From contig NZ_LSNE01000007.1 in assembly GCF_001565895.1 (NCBI RefSeq), positions 382,845-446,844 on the forward strand: DNA of 64,000 bases, written 5' to 3'. Within the stretch, counting starts at the first letter, position 1; each line of letters begins with the position of its first letter. Below are positions 1-9,636 of this stretch, piece after piece. Under the pieces are notes generated by a model. The model was not told the origin of the DNA. It worked only from the letters and a program-made list of their open reading frames with translations, and searched no databases. A program made the position numbers and the translations under genes. The stretch is from Paraglaciecola hydrolytica. Lineage in GTDB: Bacteria; Pseudomonadota; Gammaproteobacteria; Enterobacterales; Alteromonadaceae.

Positions 1-1164
1 TGGTCCCCTTTACTGGATAGAATAAAACCGCCTTTTTTAGGGCAACGCCGCGGATGGATCTTATGCACCCAAATACTTATTGTATTGGCTTGTATTGGTT
101 TGGCGGTGGTGCCGGTTAAAGAGCAGTTATTGTTGGCAGGTTTGGTTGGTTTTTCTATTGCTTTGTTTTCTGCTACTCAAGATATTTCCATAGATGCGTA
201 TCGCATTGATGTTATTAAACCACATGAAAAAGACAAGTTGTCAGCGGCCTCCGCAATGGCTACTGCGGGGTGGTGGACAGGTTTTGGTGGTTTAGGAGCT
301 ATTCCGTTTTTTATTGCTGATCTTCCTAATTGGTTGTGGTCTGAAATCTATTTTGTGCTGGCTGGCATTATGGCTTTATTGTCTCTTGTGGTGCTTGCCG
401 CAGAGGAGCCTGTTACAGATCGTGAATACCGTCAACAAGTTGCAGCTAAAGCCTACGCACAGTGGCAAGCAGCCAATGGTGGCTTAGTCAGTGTTAGGCA
501 GAAAGTAGTCAATTGGTTATTGGTGACTTTGGTGGAACCCTTTCGCGATTTTTTTCAGCGTAATACTTTCAAATTTGCCTTGTCTATTTTGTTGTTTATC
601 TTTTTGTTTAAGATTGGTGAGGCCTTTTTAGGCAGAATGAGTATCGTTTTTTATAAAGAACTGGGTTTCACCAATAGTGATATTGGCAGTTATTCAAAAC
701 TGATGACTTGGTGGATAACCATAGTATTTTCCGTACTAGGCGGCATGGTCAATATTCGTTATGGGATTTATCGAGGTTTAATGGTGAGTGGTATTGCCAT
801 GGCAGCGAGCAATTTAATGTTTGCCTTGATGGCGCAAGTGGGGCCGGATAAAGCCTTATATGCAGCCACCATATTTGTCGATGGATTTACCGCAGCCTGG
901 AGTTCAGTGGCTTTGGTGGCCTTTATTTCACTGCTGTGTAATCAGGCTTTTTCGGCTTCACAATACGCGTTAATGGCTTCGCTGGGAGTATTAGGCAGAA
1001 CCTTTATGGCCTCAAGCAGTGGTTTTTTGGTGGATTGGATGGACGGTAATTGGAGTGGGTTTTTCATCTTGACTGCAGCCATGGTTATTCCGAGTTTGCT
1101 ATTCTTATGGTCAATCCGCGGGCATATCGCGCGCTTAGAACGAGGTGAATCACCAGGGAGCTAA
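1..1164 (+). CDS. ampG: AmpG-like muropeptide MFS permease (5' end outside window)
   Basis: Inner-membrane major facilitator permease that, in the AmpG family, imports anhydro-muropeptides (GlcNAc-anhMurNAc peptides) for cell-wall recycling. The reading frame is open to the first base of the window, so about 387 C-terminal residues are visible and the N-terminus is missing (E. coli AmpG is about 490 aa). Upstream of the first in-frame TTG (position 85) the frame already reads WSPLLDR...PFLGQRRGW, a typical AmpG loop. The motif SATQDISIDAYRID follows, which is diagnostic of the family. Several hydrophobic segments continue to the C-terminus, which ends in a short charged tail. It converges with a small minus-strand orphan 13 bp downstream. 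Family assignment is strong; substrate specificity is inferred. Confidence 0.88.
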   Translation, partial: WSPLLDRIKPPFLGQRRGWILCTQILIVLACIGLAVVPVKEQLLLAGLVGFSIALFSATQDISIDAYRIDVIKPHEKDKLSAASAMATAGWWTGFGGLGAIPFFIADLPNWLWSEIYFVLAGIMALLSLVVLAAEEPVTDREYRQQVAAKAYAQWQAANGGLVSVRQKVVNWLLVTLVEPFRDFFQRNTFKFALSILLFIFLFKIGEAFLGRMSIVFYKELGFTNSDIGSYSKLMTWWITIVFSVLGGMVNIRYGIYRGLMVSGIAMAASNLMFALMAQVGPDKALYAATIFVDGFTAAWSSVALVAFISLLCNQAFSASQYALMASLGVLGRTFMASSSGFLVDWMDGNWSGFFILTAAMVIPSLLFLWSIRGHIARLERGESPGS

Positions 1165-1177
1165 ATGTTGCTTTGGA

Positions 1178-1510
1178 TTAGGGACGTATACCCACACAAT
1201 CAATAGGGAAGGGGTATTGGCCAGCACCTTGTAAAAAATCAACACAGGTTGCTAACTCACCTCGCAGATAACTATCGTGTAACAGACTATGCTGGGGCCA
1301 AAAATGGATTTGATGCATTAAATGCCAAAATACTTTTTCGTTTTTACCGTAGGGAAGTTGTTTGCCGTGTTCAATCTGTGCCCACTCTTCCATGGTATCC
1401 CAAAAAAACAAATCGAGTTCTGAGTAGTTTATTTGCTGGGCAAGATAAGCTTGCACATAAAATGCGAGTTGCTTAGCTTTTTTATCAACAAATTTTTCGA
1501 CAGTAGGCAC
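1178..1510 (-). CDS. Conserved-looking small protein of unknown function
   Basis: A 110-residue soluble protein that I do not recognise. It is rich in aromatic residues and histidines (FFWDTMEEW, VFWHLMHQIHFWPQHSLLHD). It has no signal peptide or membrane segment and ends close to the 3' end of the permease gene, in convergent orientation. The balanced composition and the initiator-like start (MPTVEKFVDKK) favour a real gene over chance. A 75-codon plus-strand frame across the same bases looks like a shadow. No function is proposed. Confidence 0.6.
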   Translation of the reverse strand: MPTVEKFVDKKAKQLAFYVQAYLAQQINYSELDLFFWDTMEEWAQIEHGKQLPYGKNEKVFWHLMHQIHFWPQHSLLHDSYLRGELATCVDFLQGAGQYPFPIDCVGIRP

Positions 1511-1642
1511 GATTCTTGGAGTTCTACATCAGAATTGAAACTGCCCTAATTATAGTTCCAATTTTTTTATTTTTCTGCAAAACTATTGGTAGAATAAAAT
1601 ATATTTATCCTATCCGGTTTATGTAATTTATTATATTGCGGA

Positions 1643-2488
1643 TTACCAACCCATATGACTGAGCCAGCCATAAATTTCTTTACTCACATAAGTGGCAGGT
1701 TGTTGAACTAAACCTACACCAACAATTTCCCTCTGCCGATACTGCAGTTTTAAAGCTCGAATAGCAGCCACTTTACGTGCCTTAATGCTCGCTTGGCTCC
1801 AGCTATTATCCCACTTACTGTAAATATCGAGCACCGGCATTGGCGTGTTTGCCAGAAAACTCGCAAGTTGATTGTTAAATTTGCGGTCTGGCCAATAGGG
1901 GCTGATAACCACAAAGGCATCGGGGCTTGCGAGTTTTTGTTCGGCATAAAGTTGCGCAAGAGTAGCGGCGCTGGTGCCTTGCGCTATCACTAATACAAAA
2001 CCCGGATATTCTTGGGCTTTTTCCAGTGCAGCTTGCATGTTAAGGCTTACACGCTCTAGATGTTCATCAAAAACTTGCTGGTTTAATTGACTGACAGAAG
2101 CCTTGATTGAAAGGAGGGGAGGGGGATTGGCATTATCTGGCTCAATGACGATTTCTTCAGGCAGAAATAAATCACTGGAAGGGCTGGGTATTAACATGGT
2201 GACCCAACCTAAATCTATCAGTTGTTTAACCAAAGGCGCTAAACCTTGTTGGCTGTTGATGGACATACCATTGTCGGTTACCAGTAAAGCTGTGCCTCTA
2301 GAAATTGCCGTGGTATTTTCATTGATTATTACCAGCATTTCCTGCCCCGCCACATCGAGAATGCTGTATTCATCACTAAACAGTGCACGGCGTAAATCTA
2401 AGTCGTGCAACAATTGTTTATCCACAGCCGCGGCCACAGTGATACTGTGTAAAAACACTACAATGCAGAGCAATAGTCGGAAGTTCAC
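1643..2488 (-). CDS. DUF3530 family protein (alpha/beta-hydrolase-like, exported)
   Basis: A 281-residue protein with an N-terminal signal peptide (LLLCIVVFLHSITVAAA, cleaved around residue 20), so probably periplasmic. The body has the DUF3530 layout. It opens with RRALFSDEYSILDVAGQEMLVI, followed by GTALLVTDNGMSI and LIDLGWVTMLIPSP. A strand-turn element VLVIAQGTSAATLAQLYAEQ lies where alpha/beta hydrolases carry the nucleophile elbow. The serine there is preceded by Thr, so catalysis is uncertain. It starts at GTG (2488), with AGG about 6 nt upstream. It lies downstream of rluA in the same orientation, with a 63-bp gap. Confidence 0.78.
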   Translation of the reverse strand: MNFRLLLCIVVFLHSITVAAAVDKQLLHDLDLRRALFSDEYSILDVAGQEMLVIINENTTAISRGTALLVTDNGMSINSQQGLAPLVKQLIDLGWVTMLIPSPSSDLFLPEEIVIEPDNANPPPLLSIKASVSQLNQQVFDEHLERVSLNMQAALEKAQEYPGFVLVIAQGTSAATLAQLYAEQKLASPDAFVVISPYWPDRKFNNQLASFLANTPMPVLDIYSKWDNSWSQASIKARKVAAIRALKLQYRQREIVGVGLVQQPATYVSKEIYGWLSHMGW

Positions 2489-2551
2489 GTTAACCTATAA
2501 TGGTAGTTATCGCTTCTGTATCGGAAAAATATTCGTAGACTTGAGGGGTGT

Positions 2552-3208
2552 TTAAAACGGTACCTTACTACGAAACTGTTGAATTTGCCCCGTCGTTGGG
2601 TGACTAAATCCTAAGGTAGTGGCGTGCAGATGCAGGCGTTTACCCAAAGCTAAGGCTTGCGGATGAGCATAAAGACGATCGCCAATGATAGGGTGACCCA
2701 TACTGAGCATGTGTACTCTAAGTTGGTGGGAGCGACCAGTCACAGGAGAAAGCTCAACTCGGCAGCTGTGTTCACCTCGTTCTATAAGTTGCCAACGGGT
2801 CAGGGCTTTTTTACCGAGCTGCATATCTACCATTTGTTTGGGACGGTTTGGCCAGTCGCAAATGAGTGGTAAATCAATCTCCCCCGAGTTGCTTGCGGGG
2901 GAGCCGAAAATAAGTGCTTGATAAGTCTTTTGAGTCTGACGTAATTCAAACTGGCGAGACAGATGGCGGTGAGCGGCTTTGTTCATCGCCATTACCATAA
3001 TACCTGAGGTGGCCATATCTAAGCGGTGAACCACAGTAGCTGTCGGAAATACTCGCTGTACTCTGGTTTGCAGTGAGTCGGCGTGTTCTTTTGCTTTGCC
3101 CGGTACACTTAATAAACCACTTGGCTTATCTAATACCACTATATCGTTGTCTTGATAAAGGATACTCAGATAAGGCTCAAGGGGGGGCGCGTAGTTTAAC
3201 AGCGCCAT
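2552..3208 (-). CDS. rluA: RluA-family pseudouridine synthase (23S rRNA U746 / tRNA U32 type)
   Basis: Cytoplasmic enzyme that isomerises uridine to pseudouridine in 23S rRNA (U746) and some tRNAs (U32) in the E. coli RluA family. The 218 residues match E. coli RluA in length (219), with no S4 domain. Motif II HRLDMATSGIMVM around residue 61-70 carries the catalytic Asp. Later motifs include QKTYQALIFG, SPVTGRSHQLRVHMLSMGHPI and GDRLYA. Its ATG overlaps the rapA stop in a TAATG junction, so the two are translationally coupled. The rapA-rluA neighbourhood is the same as in enterobacteria, which supports RluA over RluC/RluD. Confidence 0.93.
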   Translation of the reverse strand: MALLNYAPPLEPYLSILYQDNDIVVLDKPSGLLSVPGKAKEHADSLQTRVQRVFPTATVVHRLDMATSGIMVMAMNKAAHRHLSRQFELRQTQKTYQALIFGSPASNSGEIDLPLICDWPNRPKQMVDMQLGKKALTRWQLIERGEHSCRVELSPVTGRSHQLRVHMLSMGHPIIGDRLYAHPQALALGKRLHLHATTLGFSHPTTGQIQQFRSKVPF

Positions 3209-6039
3209 TAAGGATTATTGACTACCAAACGTACTGCTTCTAAATGCAGTTTAGCATTGCTTATCAACTCATCTAAGCTGCCGATTTGTTTGGCCAAGTG
3301 CTCTATTTCTTCTGGTCTAATGGCTGGGTTGACCTGCTGTAAACTTTGTAATCTGGCCAGCTCATCACCTAACAGTGTATGCATCTGCTTTTGCCGTTGT
3401 TGTTTGATAACAATGCCGCGCTGTTCGGCTTGTTGCTGGGCATTTTCTAAGACCCCCACAATCTGATTGCGCAGGGCATTGATCAGTTGATTACCCATCT
3501 TGCCTGATACGGGCTCAATTCTGAAAAACTGCTTGTTGTCTTCCTGTAATTTGGCATTTAAACAAATTTTGACTGGAGTTGGGGGTAAAAAGCGTGTCAG
3601 TTGTAAACTCTTTTCAGCTTTCGCTGAGAGTACAAATAAACATTCTAGCCAATAAGCACCTGGCGGCAGGCTCTTGTCCTGACACAAACCTATCGAACTT
3701 TTACCTACGACTTCGGTGGTCATCATGTCCATTGCGTGAGTGATCATCGGGTGATCCCAACTCAAAAAGTGAGCCTGTTCGACCCGAGTTGCTGTAGTGC
3801 GCTCGTAGGTTACCGTCATGCCTTCTTCATCAAGGCCGGGTAATGGGCTGAGCATGGTTTCCGTCGGGCGTAGCAAATAGCAGCTTTCGTCTTTTTCTTC
3901 TTGCAAGACACCAATAGCATCAAACAATTTAGTCATAAAAAGTTCAAGAGTAGGAGACTCTTCTGCCTCAAGGATATGAGTTAAGAATCCTTCTACACGG
4001 CCGTGGCCGGAAGAATTCAGTTCCAATAATTTATCCCTGCCTTGCTCAAGTTTAGCCTTAAGCTCTTTATGCAACTGTGCAGTTTGATTGATCAGCTGTT
4101 GATAAAGTGTTTCATCCTCTGGGCTTTGCAGGCATTCGTGTAGCAGTTCTTGCGTTTCTTCAAACACTATCATGCCGGTAGGGCAGGTTTGCTCAAAGGC
4201 ATTAAGCCCCCGATGATACCAATCAAGCAGTATCTGCTGTGCGCTTAAATCAAAATAAGGTACATGAATACTGACATCGTGTTTTTGCCCAATACGATCT
4301 AAGCGGCCAATACGCTGTTCGAGTAAATCAGGCACGCGGGGTAAATCAAACAAAACTAAATGATGGGCAAACTGGAAGTTACGCCCTTCGCTGCCTATTT
4401 CGCTACAAATGAGTACCTGCGCACCTTCTTCGGTTTGCGAAAAATATACCGCCGCTTTGTCGCGATCCACTATGCTCATGCCTTCGTGGAAGACGGTAGA
4501 ACGGATCCCCGCTTTTACACGCAAGGCTTCTGATAGTTGCATGGCGGTAGCGGCGCTGGCACAAATAGTCAGGACCTTTTCACCTTTTAGCGATTTCAGT
4601 TTATCGATAAACCAATCAACTCTAGGATCAAAGTTAACCCAAGTATTCACCACATCTGGATGGCGCTCTGGGGTTAAATGTAATTGTAAATTTTCTGGCT
4701 CTAAGTCGAGTAAAACTTTGTATTCGAGCGGTTGTTTTAAAGCCTGACTGATAAGTTGGCGCTCAGGAAACCCACTGACGCCGGCACGACTGTTTCTGAA
4801 CAACATGCGCCCAGTGCCATGTCTGTCTAACAAGGTATGTAAAAGTTTAGTTTTTTGTTCGCTAGTGGCCTGATTAATACCGCTGAGCATCTGTGCGTCG
4901 GCAAACTGTGCAATCGCACTTAGGTTTTCTTCGCTCAGTGTCTTGCCACTTAATAAGGGAGTGATGGCTTTAGCTAACTGGCTATATTGTTGTTCTTCTT
5001 GCACAAAACGCTGATAGTCGTGAAAACGTGCAGGATCGAGTAAACGTAAACGTGCAAAATGGCTTTCGTGGCCTAATTGGTCAGGAGTGGCGGTTAATAA
5101 TAATACCCCTTTAGTGACTTCGGCTAAACCTTCGATCACCTGATACTCTTGTGATGGTTGACCTTGTGACCATTTAAGATGGTGGGCTTCGTCAACCACC
5201 ATTAAATCCCATTGAGCCTCTATAGCTTGTTGATAATAACGGCTGTTATGCGTTAAAAAATCTAAACTACAGATCACTAACTGTTCAGCTTCAAAGGGGT
5301 TGCTGGCGTCTTCGGCCATGGCTTCGCAGCGTTCTTCATCAAATACTGAAAAGGCCAAGTTGACACGACGTAACATTTCTACCAACCACTGATGCACCAA
5401 ACTCGAAGGCACCACAATCAAAACTCGTTGCGCTCTGGCTGTTAGAATTTGTTGGTGAATAATTAAGGCCGCTTCGATGGTTTTACCTAGGCCTACTTCA
5501 TCGGCTAGTAATACCCGAGGTGCATGACGGCGACCCACTTCAGAGGCGATGTGCAACTGATGAGGAATAAGATCAACTCGCGCGCCCACAAAACCTAATA
5601 AGTCCGATACGCTGTGGTTAAATTGATGGTTGAGGCATTGCTCACGTAAATCAAACCATTTGGGATGATCAAACTGGCCGTTAAACAGTCGTTGCTCGGG
5701 TTGATTGAGCTGAAAGTGGTGATCGATAAAAGTTTCTTTGAGTACCACAGAAGTTTTTTTATCTAAACGTGTACCTTGATAACTGAGTTGACCGTTTTGT
5801 TCAGTGACCTGTTCGACTAATAATTCCCAACCTTCGTGGCTTTTTACGGTGTCGCCCGCTTCAAATTGAATACGAGTGAGAGGCGCTGATTGCGCGGCAT
5901 ACACGCGGGTTTCGCCAGTGGCCGGAAACAACACGGTGACAGTACGCATATCCAGTAAAATGATGGTACCTAAGCCCAAATCGGTTTCGGTATCACTCAA
6001 CCAACGTTGTCCCAATGCAAAAAGTTGTTGTTTCGCCAT
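3208..6039 (-). CDS. rapA: RNA polymerase-associated SWI2/SNF2 ATPase RapA
   Basis: RapA binds RNA polymerase and uses ATP to help recycle it after transcription. The 943-residue product is close to the usual ~968. An N-terminal region with Tudor-like folds precedes the helicase core. Walker A sits in LLADEVGLGKTIEA near residue 181 and the DEAH-type Walker B in VVDEAHHLKW near 280. Motif VI lies in EQRIGRLDRIGQ near 585. The C-terminal half matches the RapA spacer and Rpb2-like regions. It is transcribed divergently from the PhoH-like gene and coupled to rluA by a 1-base overlap. Confidence 0.96.
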   Translation of the reverse strand: MAKQQLFALGQRWLSDTETDLGLGTIILLDMRTVTVLFPATGETRVYAAQSAPLTRIQFEAGDTVKSHEGWELLVEQVTEQNGQLSYQGTRLDKKTSVVLKETFIDHHFQLNQPEQRLFNGQFDHPKWFDLREQCLNHQFNHSVSDLLGFVGARVDLIPHQLHIASEVGRRHAPRVLLADEVGLGKTIEAALIIHQQILTARAQRVLIVVPSSLVHQWLVEMLRRVNLAFSVFDEERCEAMAEDASNPFEAEQLVICSLDFLTHNSRYYQQAIEAQWDLMVVDEAHHLKWSQGQPSQEYQVIEGLAEVTKGVLLLTATPDQLGHESHFARLRLLDPARFHDYQRFVQEEQQYSQLAKAITPLLSGKTLSEENLSAIAQFADAQMLSGINQATSEQKTKLLHTLLDRHGTGRMLFRNSRAGVSGFPERQLISQALKQPLEYKVLLDLEPENLQLHLTPERHPDVVNTWVNFDPRVDWFIDKLKSLKGEKVLTICASAATAMQLSEALRVKAGIRSTVFHEGMSIVDRDKAAVYFSQTEEGAQVLICSEIGSEGRNFQFAHHLVLFDLPRVPDLLEQRIGRLDRIGQKHDVSIHVPYFDLSAQQILLDWYHRGLNAFEQTCPTGMIVFEETQELLHECLQSPEDETLYQQLINQTAQLHKELKAKLEQGRDKLLELNSSGHGRVEGFLTHILEAEESPTLELFMTKLFDAIGVLQEEKDESCYLLRPTETMLSPLPGLDEEGMTVTYERTTATRVEQAHFLSWDHPMITHAMDMMTTEVVGKSSIGLCQDKSLPPGAYWLECLFVLSAKAEKSLQLTRFLPPTPVKICLNAKLQEDNKQFFRIEPVSGKMGNQLINALRNQIVGVLENAQQQAEQRGIVIKQQRQKQMHTLLGDELARLQSLQQVNPAIRPEEIEHLAKQIGSLDELISNAKLHLEAVRLVVNNP

Positions 6040-6416
6040 AGTGCTAATGGTTTCCCTTAAAAAATACGCTGATATAAACCTTAGAATAGCCTGCTAAAGG
6101 TAAATTGCTGTGTTCAATCTGAAGTTTGTGACTCAGTGAGTTACTTGATTGGGGTCCTGCGCTGTGCGTCAGGGCGGTCATTGTAACAAAATTAAATTAG
6201 CTTACCTGCGCCTAAGTCAAAATTTCTCGAAAATAAATTCAGCGGCATCGTTTAAAAGTAGATGAATATGCGTAAAAAGTGGTTTATTGTTGATTTGAAC
6301 TGGTCTGTGTTTGTGTGTTTGGTAAAGTACAGGGGTAGGCAGTAAATCCGATCTGAGTGCGTAACAAAAACTACACAAGCGGCAGATACTTTAGTCCCAC
6401 TGATGCGGAGAGACGG
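6040..6416. other. Divergent intergenic region rapA / PhoH-like gene (377 bp)
   Basis: No gene found. This stretch must hold the divergent promoters of rapA and the PhoH-like gene. I could not pick a convincing -35/-10 pair. There is an AT-rich region around 6190-6290. A purine-rich ribosome binding site (GGAGAGACGG) ends just before the ATG at 6417. That site is why the longer GTG-initiated frame beginning at 6357 was not used as the start. Confidence 0.5.
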
Positions 6417-7814
6417 ATGCCAAAAAAAGCAGCACTAGATACCAAAATTTATGTGTTAGATACCAATATACTCCTACATGAACCTCTCGCCTTTTTATCC
6501 TTTAAAGAAAATGACGTTGTAGTACCTATGACGGTACTCGAAGAGCTTGATTACATTAAAGACAGTAAAAAAGATGTCGCTCGTGATGCACGTATATCTA
6601 TTCGCGCCATGGAAGATTTACTGCACGATGCTACGCCGGAGCAAATGGTCGAAGGTGTCACAATGAGGGGCTTAGGTGCTGGTGATACCGCACCAACGGG
6701 CAATCTTTCTATTTTTGTTGATCATGGTTTACCTGTTGATAAACACGTTTTTACCAGCAATGAAAATGATAACCGCATTATAAATAGCGCCTTGCATCTG
6801 CAAACACAATTCGCACCACGCCAAGTGGTACTGGTGACTAAAGATATCAATATGCGCCTTAAAGCCAAAGGTGCAGGATTGGCTTTGGTTGAAGACTATC
6901 GCACCGATCAAATGGTCAGTGATATTAAATTTTTATCTAAGGGTTACCATAAATTTAGTGGTGAATTTTGGAGCCAAGTTAAGTCGGTAGATAGCCGTAC
7001 AGAAGGGCGCGACACCATACATACGATTGAGCGTAAAGTGCTGCCTGATGCGTATATTAACGAATATCTCATCGACGAAGATGGCAAGTTTGCTGGCATA
7101 GTGGAGTCGATCAGTGAAAACCATCTAGAAGTATTAGATTTGGGTTTTGAGCGTTTAATGGGACGTCGTGCGTGGGGCATTACCCCAAAAAATATCGCCC
7201 AGGCCATGAGTTTGCATTCTTTGCTTGATCCTCACATTGATCTAGTGATTTTAACCGGCCCAGCAGGCAGTGGTAAAACCTTGCTGGCCCTGGCCGCAGC
7301 ACTAGAAATGGTGGTTGAGAAAAACATGTACGATAAAATTATCGTCACCCGCAGTACCCCTGAAATTGCTGAGTCCATCGGCTTTTTACCTGGTACCGAA
7401 GAAGAGAAAATGGCACCTTGGTTAGCCGCCATCACCGATAGTTTAGAGGTGCTGCATAAACACGATGAAAACGTTAAAGGCTCCATGAGTTACATTATGG
7501 AAAAAGCCAATATTCAGTTTAAATCCGTTAACTTTATGCGTGGGCGCAGCATTCAAAATGCCATCGTTATTTTGGATGAATCACAAAACCTAACGGCTTC
7601 ACAACTTAAAACCATCATTACTCGTTGTGGTGAAGGTACTAAGTTAATTTGCAGTGGTAACTTAGCGCAAATTGATAGTAATTACTTGAGCGCGGTAACC
7701 TCGGGTTTAACTTATCTGGTAGAGAAGTTTAAAAACTTTTCTGGCAGTGCCACGATTAACTTAGATGGTGTAGTACGCAGTCGTTTGGCGGAGTTTGCTG
7801 AAGAGCAGCTTTAA
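6417..7814 (+). CDS. PIN domain-PhoH family ATPase
   Basis: A 465-residue fusion of an N-terminal PIN ribonuclease-like domain and a C-terminal PhoH ATPase/helicase domain, the YlaK/PhoH2 arrangement thought to act on RNA. The PIN part starts at YVLDTNILLHEP, with acidic residues typical of the metal site (VLEELDYIK, RDARISIR). Walker A GPAGSGKT is near residue 280 and Walker B VILDESQN near 383. The end is GVVRSRLAEFAEEQL. The ATG at 6417 is preferred over the GTG at 6357 because of a GGAGAG ribosome binding site, and because the extra 20 residues are not family-like. A strong hairpin terminator follows. Confidence 0.92.
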   Translation: MPKKAALDTKIYVLDTNILLHEPLAFLSFKENDVVVPMTVLEELDYIKDSKKDVARDARISIRAMEDLLHDATPEQMVEGVTMRGLGAGDTAPTGNLSIFVDHGLPVDKHVFTSNENDNRIINSALHLQTQFAPRQVVLVTKDINMRLKAKGAGLALVEDYRTDQMVSDIKFLSKGYHKFSGEFWSQVKSVDSRTEGRDTIHTIERKVLPDAYINEYLIDEDGKFAGIVESISENHLEVLDLGFERLMGRRAWGITPKNIAQAMSLHSLLDPHIDLVILTGPAGSGKTLLALAAALEMVVEKNMYDKIIVTRSTPEIAESIGFLPGTEEEKMAPWLAAITDSLEVLHKHDENVKGSMSYIMEKANIQFKSVNFMRGRSIQNAIVILDESQNLTASQLKTIITRCGEGTKLICSGNLAQIDSNYLSAVTSGLTYLVEKFKNFSGSATINLDGVVRSRLAEFAEEQL

Positions 7815-7836
7815 ACTAGCTGAGTAAAAATATCTC

Positions 7837-7873
7837 AAGGTGCCTTGATACGGTGTGTCATAGGCACTTTTTT
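7837..7873 (+). terminator. Rho-independent terminator after PhoH-like gene
   Basis: GTGCCTTGATA pairs with TGTCATAGGCAC, about 11 bp with one bulged A and one G-T pair, around a short loop. Six T residues follow. It lies in the convergent spacer and overlaps the last codons of the minus-strand transglutaminase-like gene. Confidence 0.8.
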
Positions 7874-8867
7874 AACGAATATGCTCATAGCTGTATAAAC
7901 CACTAGTAATATCACTTCTACTTTTATCACCAATGGTTCCAATGGGCATCACTGCAGGGCCGGTTGGCTCCATTAATAAGTAGTCAATTCCTTCAAATGT
8001 ATAGGTAGGTTCATCGCTGCGATGAGGCATACTGATACCCAGTAAAGCGTGTTCTGGTAAATAGATCATCACCATAGGGACATCTGGTAGTAAGGAGCGG
8101 ATCAAGCTCGCCATTAATACAGATTTACTATCACAATCTCCCTGATTATTGGTTATTACGCCTAGTGGTGGTAAATAACCTGCACCATTAGATGTAGTGC
8201 GGTCTTCTAGTTCATTGTAAGGAATACTCTGTACCCAGCTGAGCAATAAATTTACGTAAATACGCGATTCAGTATTCAGTGGCAAAGTGTCATATATAGC
8301 TTGAGCCACAGGTAATAGGGGGACTTTATTTTCGTTGATGTAACGCAGGTGATCTGGTTTTATCGCTTCTTTACCGAGATAAGATATAAAACGGCTGTAA
8401 TAATTATCACTAAGATAGTTGTCAAAAGCGTCATCTTGACTTTCATTCATGGCGTTTCGCCATTTTGTTAACATCTGGTCTGAACGACTGCTTACTTCGA
8501 TTTCAATGTTATTTTGCGTACGCCGACGAATATTGATACGTGCTTCCCGAGGATCAATTTGTCGTGCGGCTTTGAGTAATTCGATATAAACATATTGTTG
8601 GGCTAAATTGTTCACAAAACGCTTGTGGCTGTATTGCCCTTGTTGTTTGATTGGCATGGTAAATTCAAGGTTTTGAGTTTGCTTAAAACTGTCCTGCCAC
8701 TGATAACTATAATGCAAACCTGTTGTTTGTTTACGTTTGCTATACGCGAGTTGCTCGGCATGGGCAAAACTCGTTAATACCATCAACACCACTAGACCCG
8801 CCAAACTTAACGCATTTTTTGTTTTGATGATGGTGATAGGTAGTATTAGCGTAGTAAGTTTTAACAT
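7872..8867 (-). CDS. Exported transglutaminase-like domain protein
   Basis: A 331-residue protein with an N-terminal hydrophobic segment (LAGLVVLMVLTSFAHA), consistent with export. The C-terminal third has a transglutaminase-like cysteine protease/ligase triad. The Cys is in NNQGDCDSKSVLMASL near residue 243, the His in LPEHALLG near 270 and an acidic residue in LMEPTGP near 301. A WVQSIPYN segment precedes the Cys, as in many such domains. It overlaps the upstream MscS-like gene by one base (TAATG), so the two form an operon. The substrate is unknown; protein processing or peptidoglycan work is possible. Confidence 0.8.
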   Translation of the reverse strand: MLKLTTLILPITIIKTKNALSLAGLVVLMVLTSFAHAEQLAYSKRKQTTGLHYSYQWQDSFKQTQNLEFTMPIKQQGQYSHKRFVNNLAQQYVYIELLKAARQIDPREARINIRRRTQNNIEIEVSSRSDQMLTKWRNAMNESQDDAFDNYLSDNYYSRFISYLGKEAIKPDHLRYINENKVPLLPVAQAIYDTLPLNTESRIYVNLLLSWVQSIPYNELEDRTTSNGAGYLPPLGVITNNQGDCDSKSVLMASLIRSLLPDVPMVMIYLPEHALLGISMPHRSDEPTYTFEGIDYLLMEPTGPAVMPIGTIGDKSRSDITSGLYSYEHIR

Positions 8868-9544
8868 TAGGCTGGTTTTTTATCCTCGCTTATTAGCTGA
8901 CTTTGGTTCGCAGCCAAAGGTGTTTGCCCTTTGAGCTCAACATCATCTTCGCTGATCACAACATTAGTATTATTCAGGCTATCGGTAATTTTACCCATTT
9001 CATTGAGCTTGCGATTGGGATTTACAAAAATTGGGCGGGCTAATAAGAGGTTATTAGGATAGATAACATGTTCATTATTGCTGGTAGTTAACTTGGTATT
9101 CATCAAGCCCAGCTCCGCGATATAACCTTCTATATAGTTATCGCCGTCGATAATACGCAGATAGTTTCCGCGTCGGAATGAGGTGTGGAACAACATAATA
9201 AAAAATGAAGTTACATTGCTTAAAATCGACCAACTGGCAAACAGTGCCACCCCTAATAAGGTAATGATGGAGGTCGAAAATATCAGTAGGCCGCTAAAAT
9301 CAATGCCCCAAAATAATAAGATAACCGCAATAGTAAGGGTAGCAGTAACCAACCTGACCATATGATAAGCCTTGGTGACTTGTTCGCTTCGAAAACCACC
9401 ATCGTCAGTATATTTAGTTAAGCGAGGCAGGGTAATCCGCGTGATAAGCACATAACCGATTAAGGCTAGGCAGGTGCCGAGCAAGTTGGTTTTATGAGAG
9501 GAAACCCATGCCAGTACTTCTATTAAAATTGATTCAAATTGCAT
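8867..9544 (-). CDS. Small MscS-family mechanosensitive channel protein
   Basis: A 225-residue inner-membrane protein. Three predicted transmembrane helices (around residues 18-38, 60-85 and 88-112) are followed by a beta-domain of the MscS type. Supporting motifs are SWSILSNVTSFFIMLFHTSFRRGNYL, corresponding to the pore-helix to beta-domain transition, and GYIAELGLMNTKLTTSNNEHVIYPNNLL, a very typical MscS beta-domain. The C-terminal domain is shorter than in E. coli MscS (286 aa). It would release osmolytes on hypo-osmotic shock. It is translationally coupled to the downstream transglutaminase-like gene. Confidence 0.87.
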   Translation of the reverse strand: MQFESILIEVLAWVSSHKTNLLGTCLALIGYVLITRITLPRLTKYTDDGGFRSEQVTKAYHMVRLVTATLTIAVILLFWGIDFSGLLIFSTSIITLLGVALFASWSILSNVTSFFIMLFHTSFRRGNYLRIIDGDNYIEGYIAELGLMNTKLTTSNNEHVIYPNNLLLARPIFVNPNRKLNEMGKITDSLNNTNVVISEDDVELKGQTPLAANQSQLISEDKKPA

Positions 9545-9636
9545 AAACGTAGAGCTGTCAAAAAGGGATAGTTAAAGTCTAATGCATTAAGGGCATGAGT
9601 GTAAGTTGTATCGTTTCAGGCTAATTAAGCGTGTGT

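Noticed and set aside
2103-2555. 150-codon plus-strand open frame
   Set aside because: Antisense to the DUF3530 gene; composition not protein-like.
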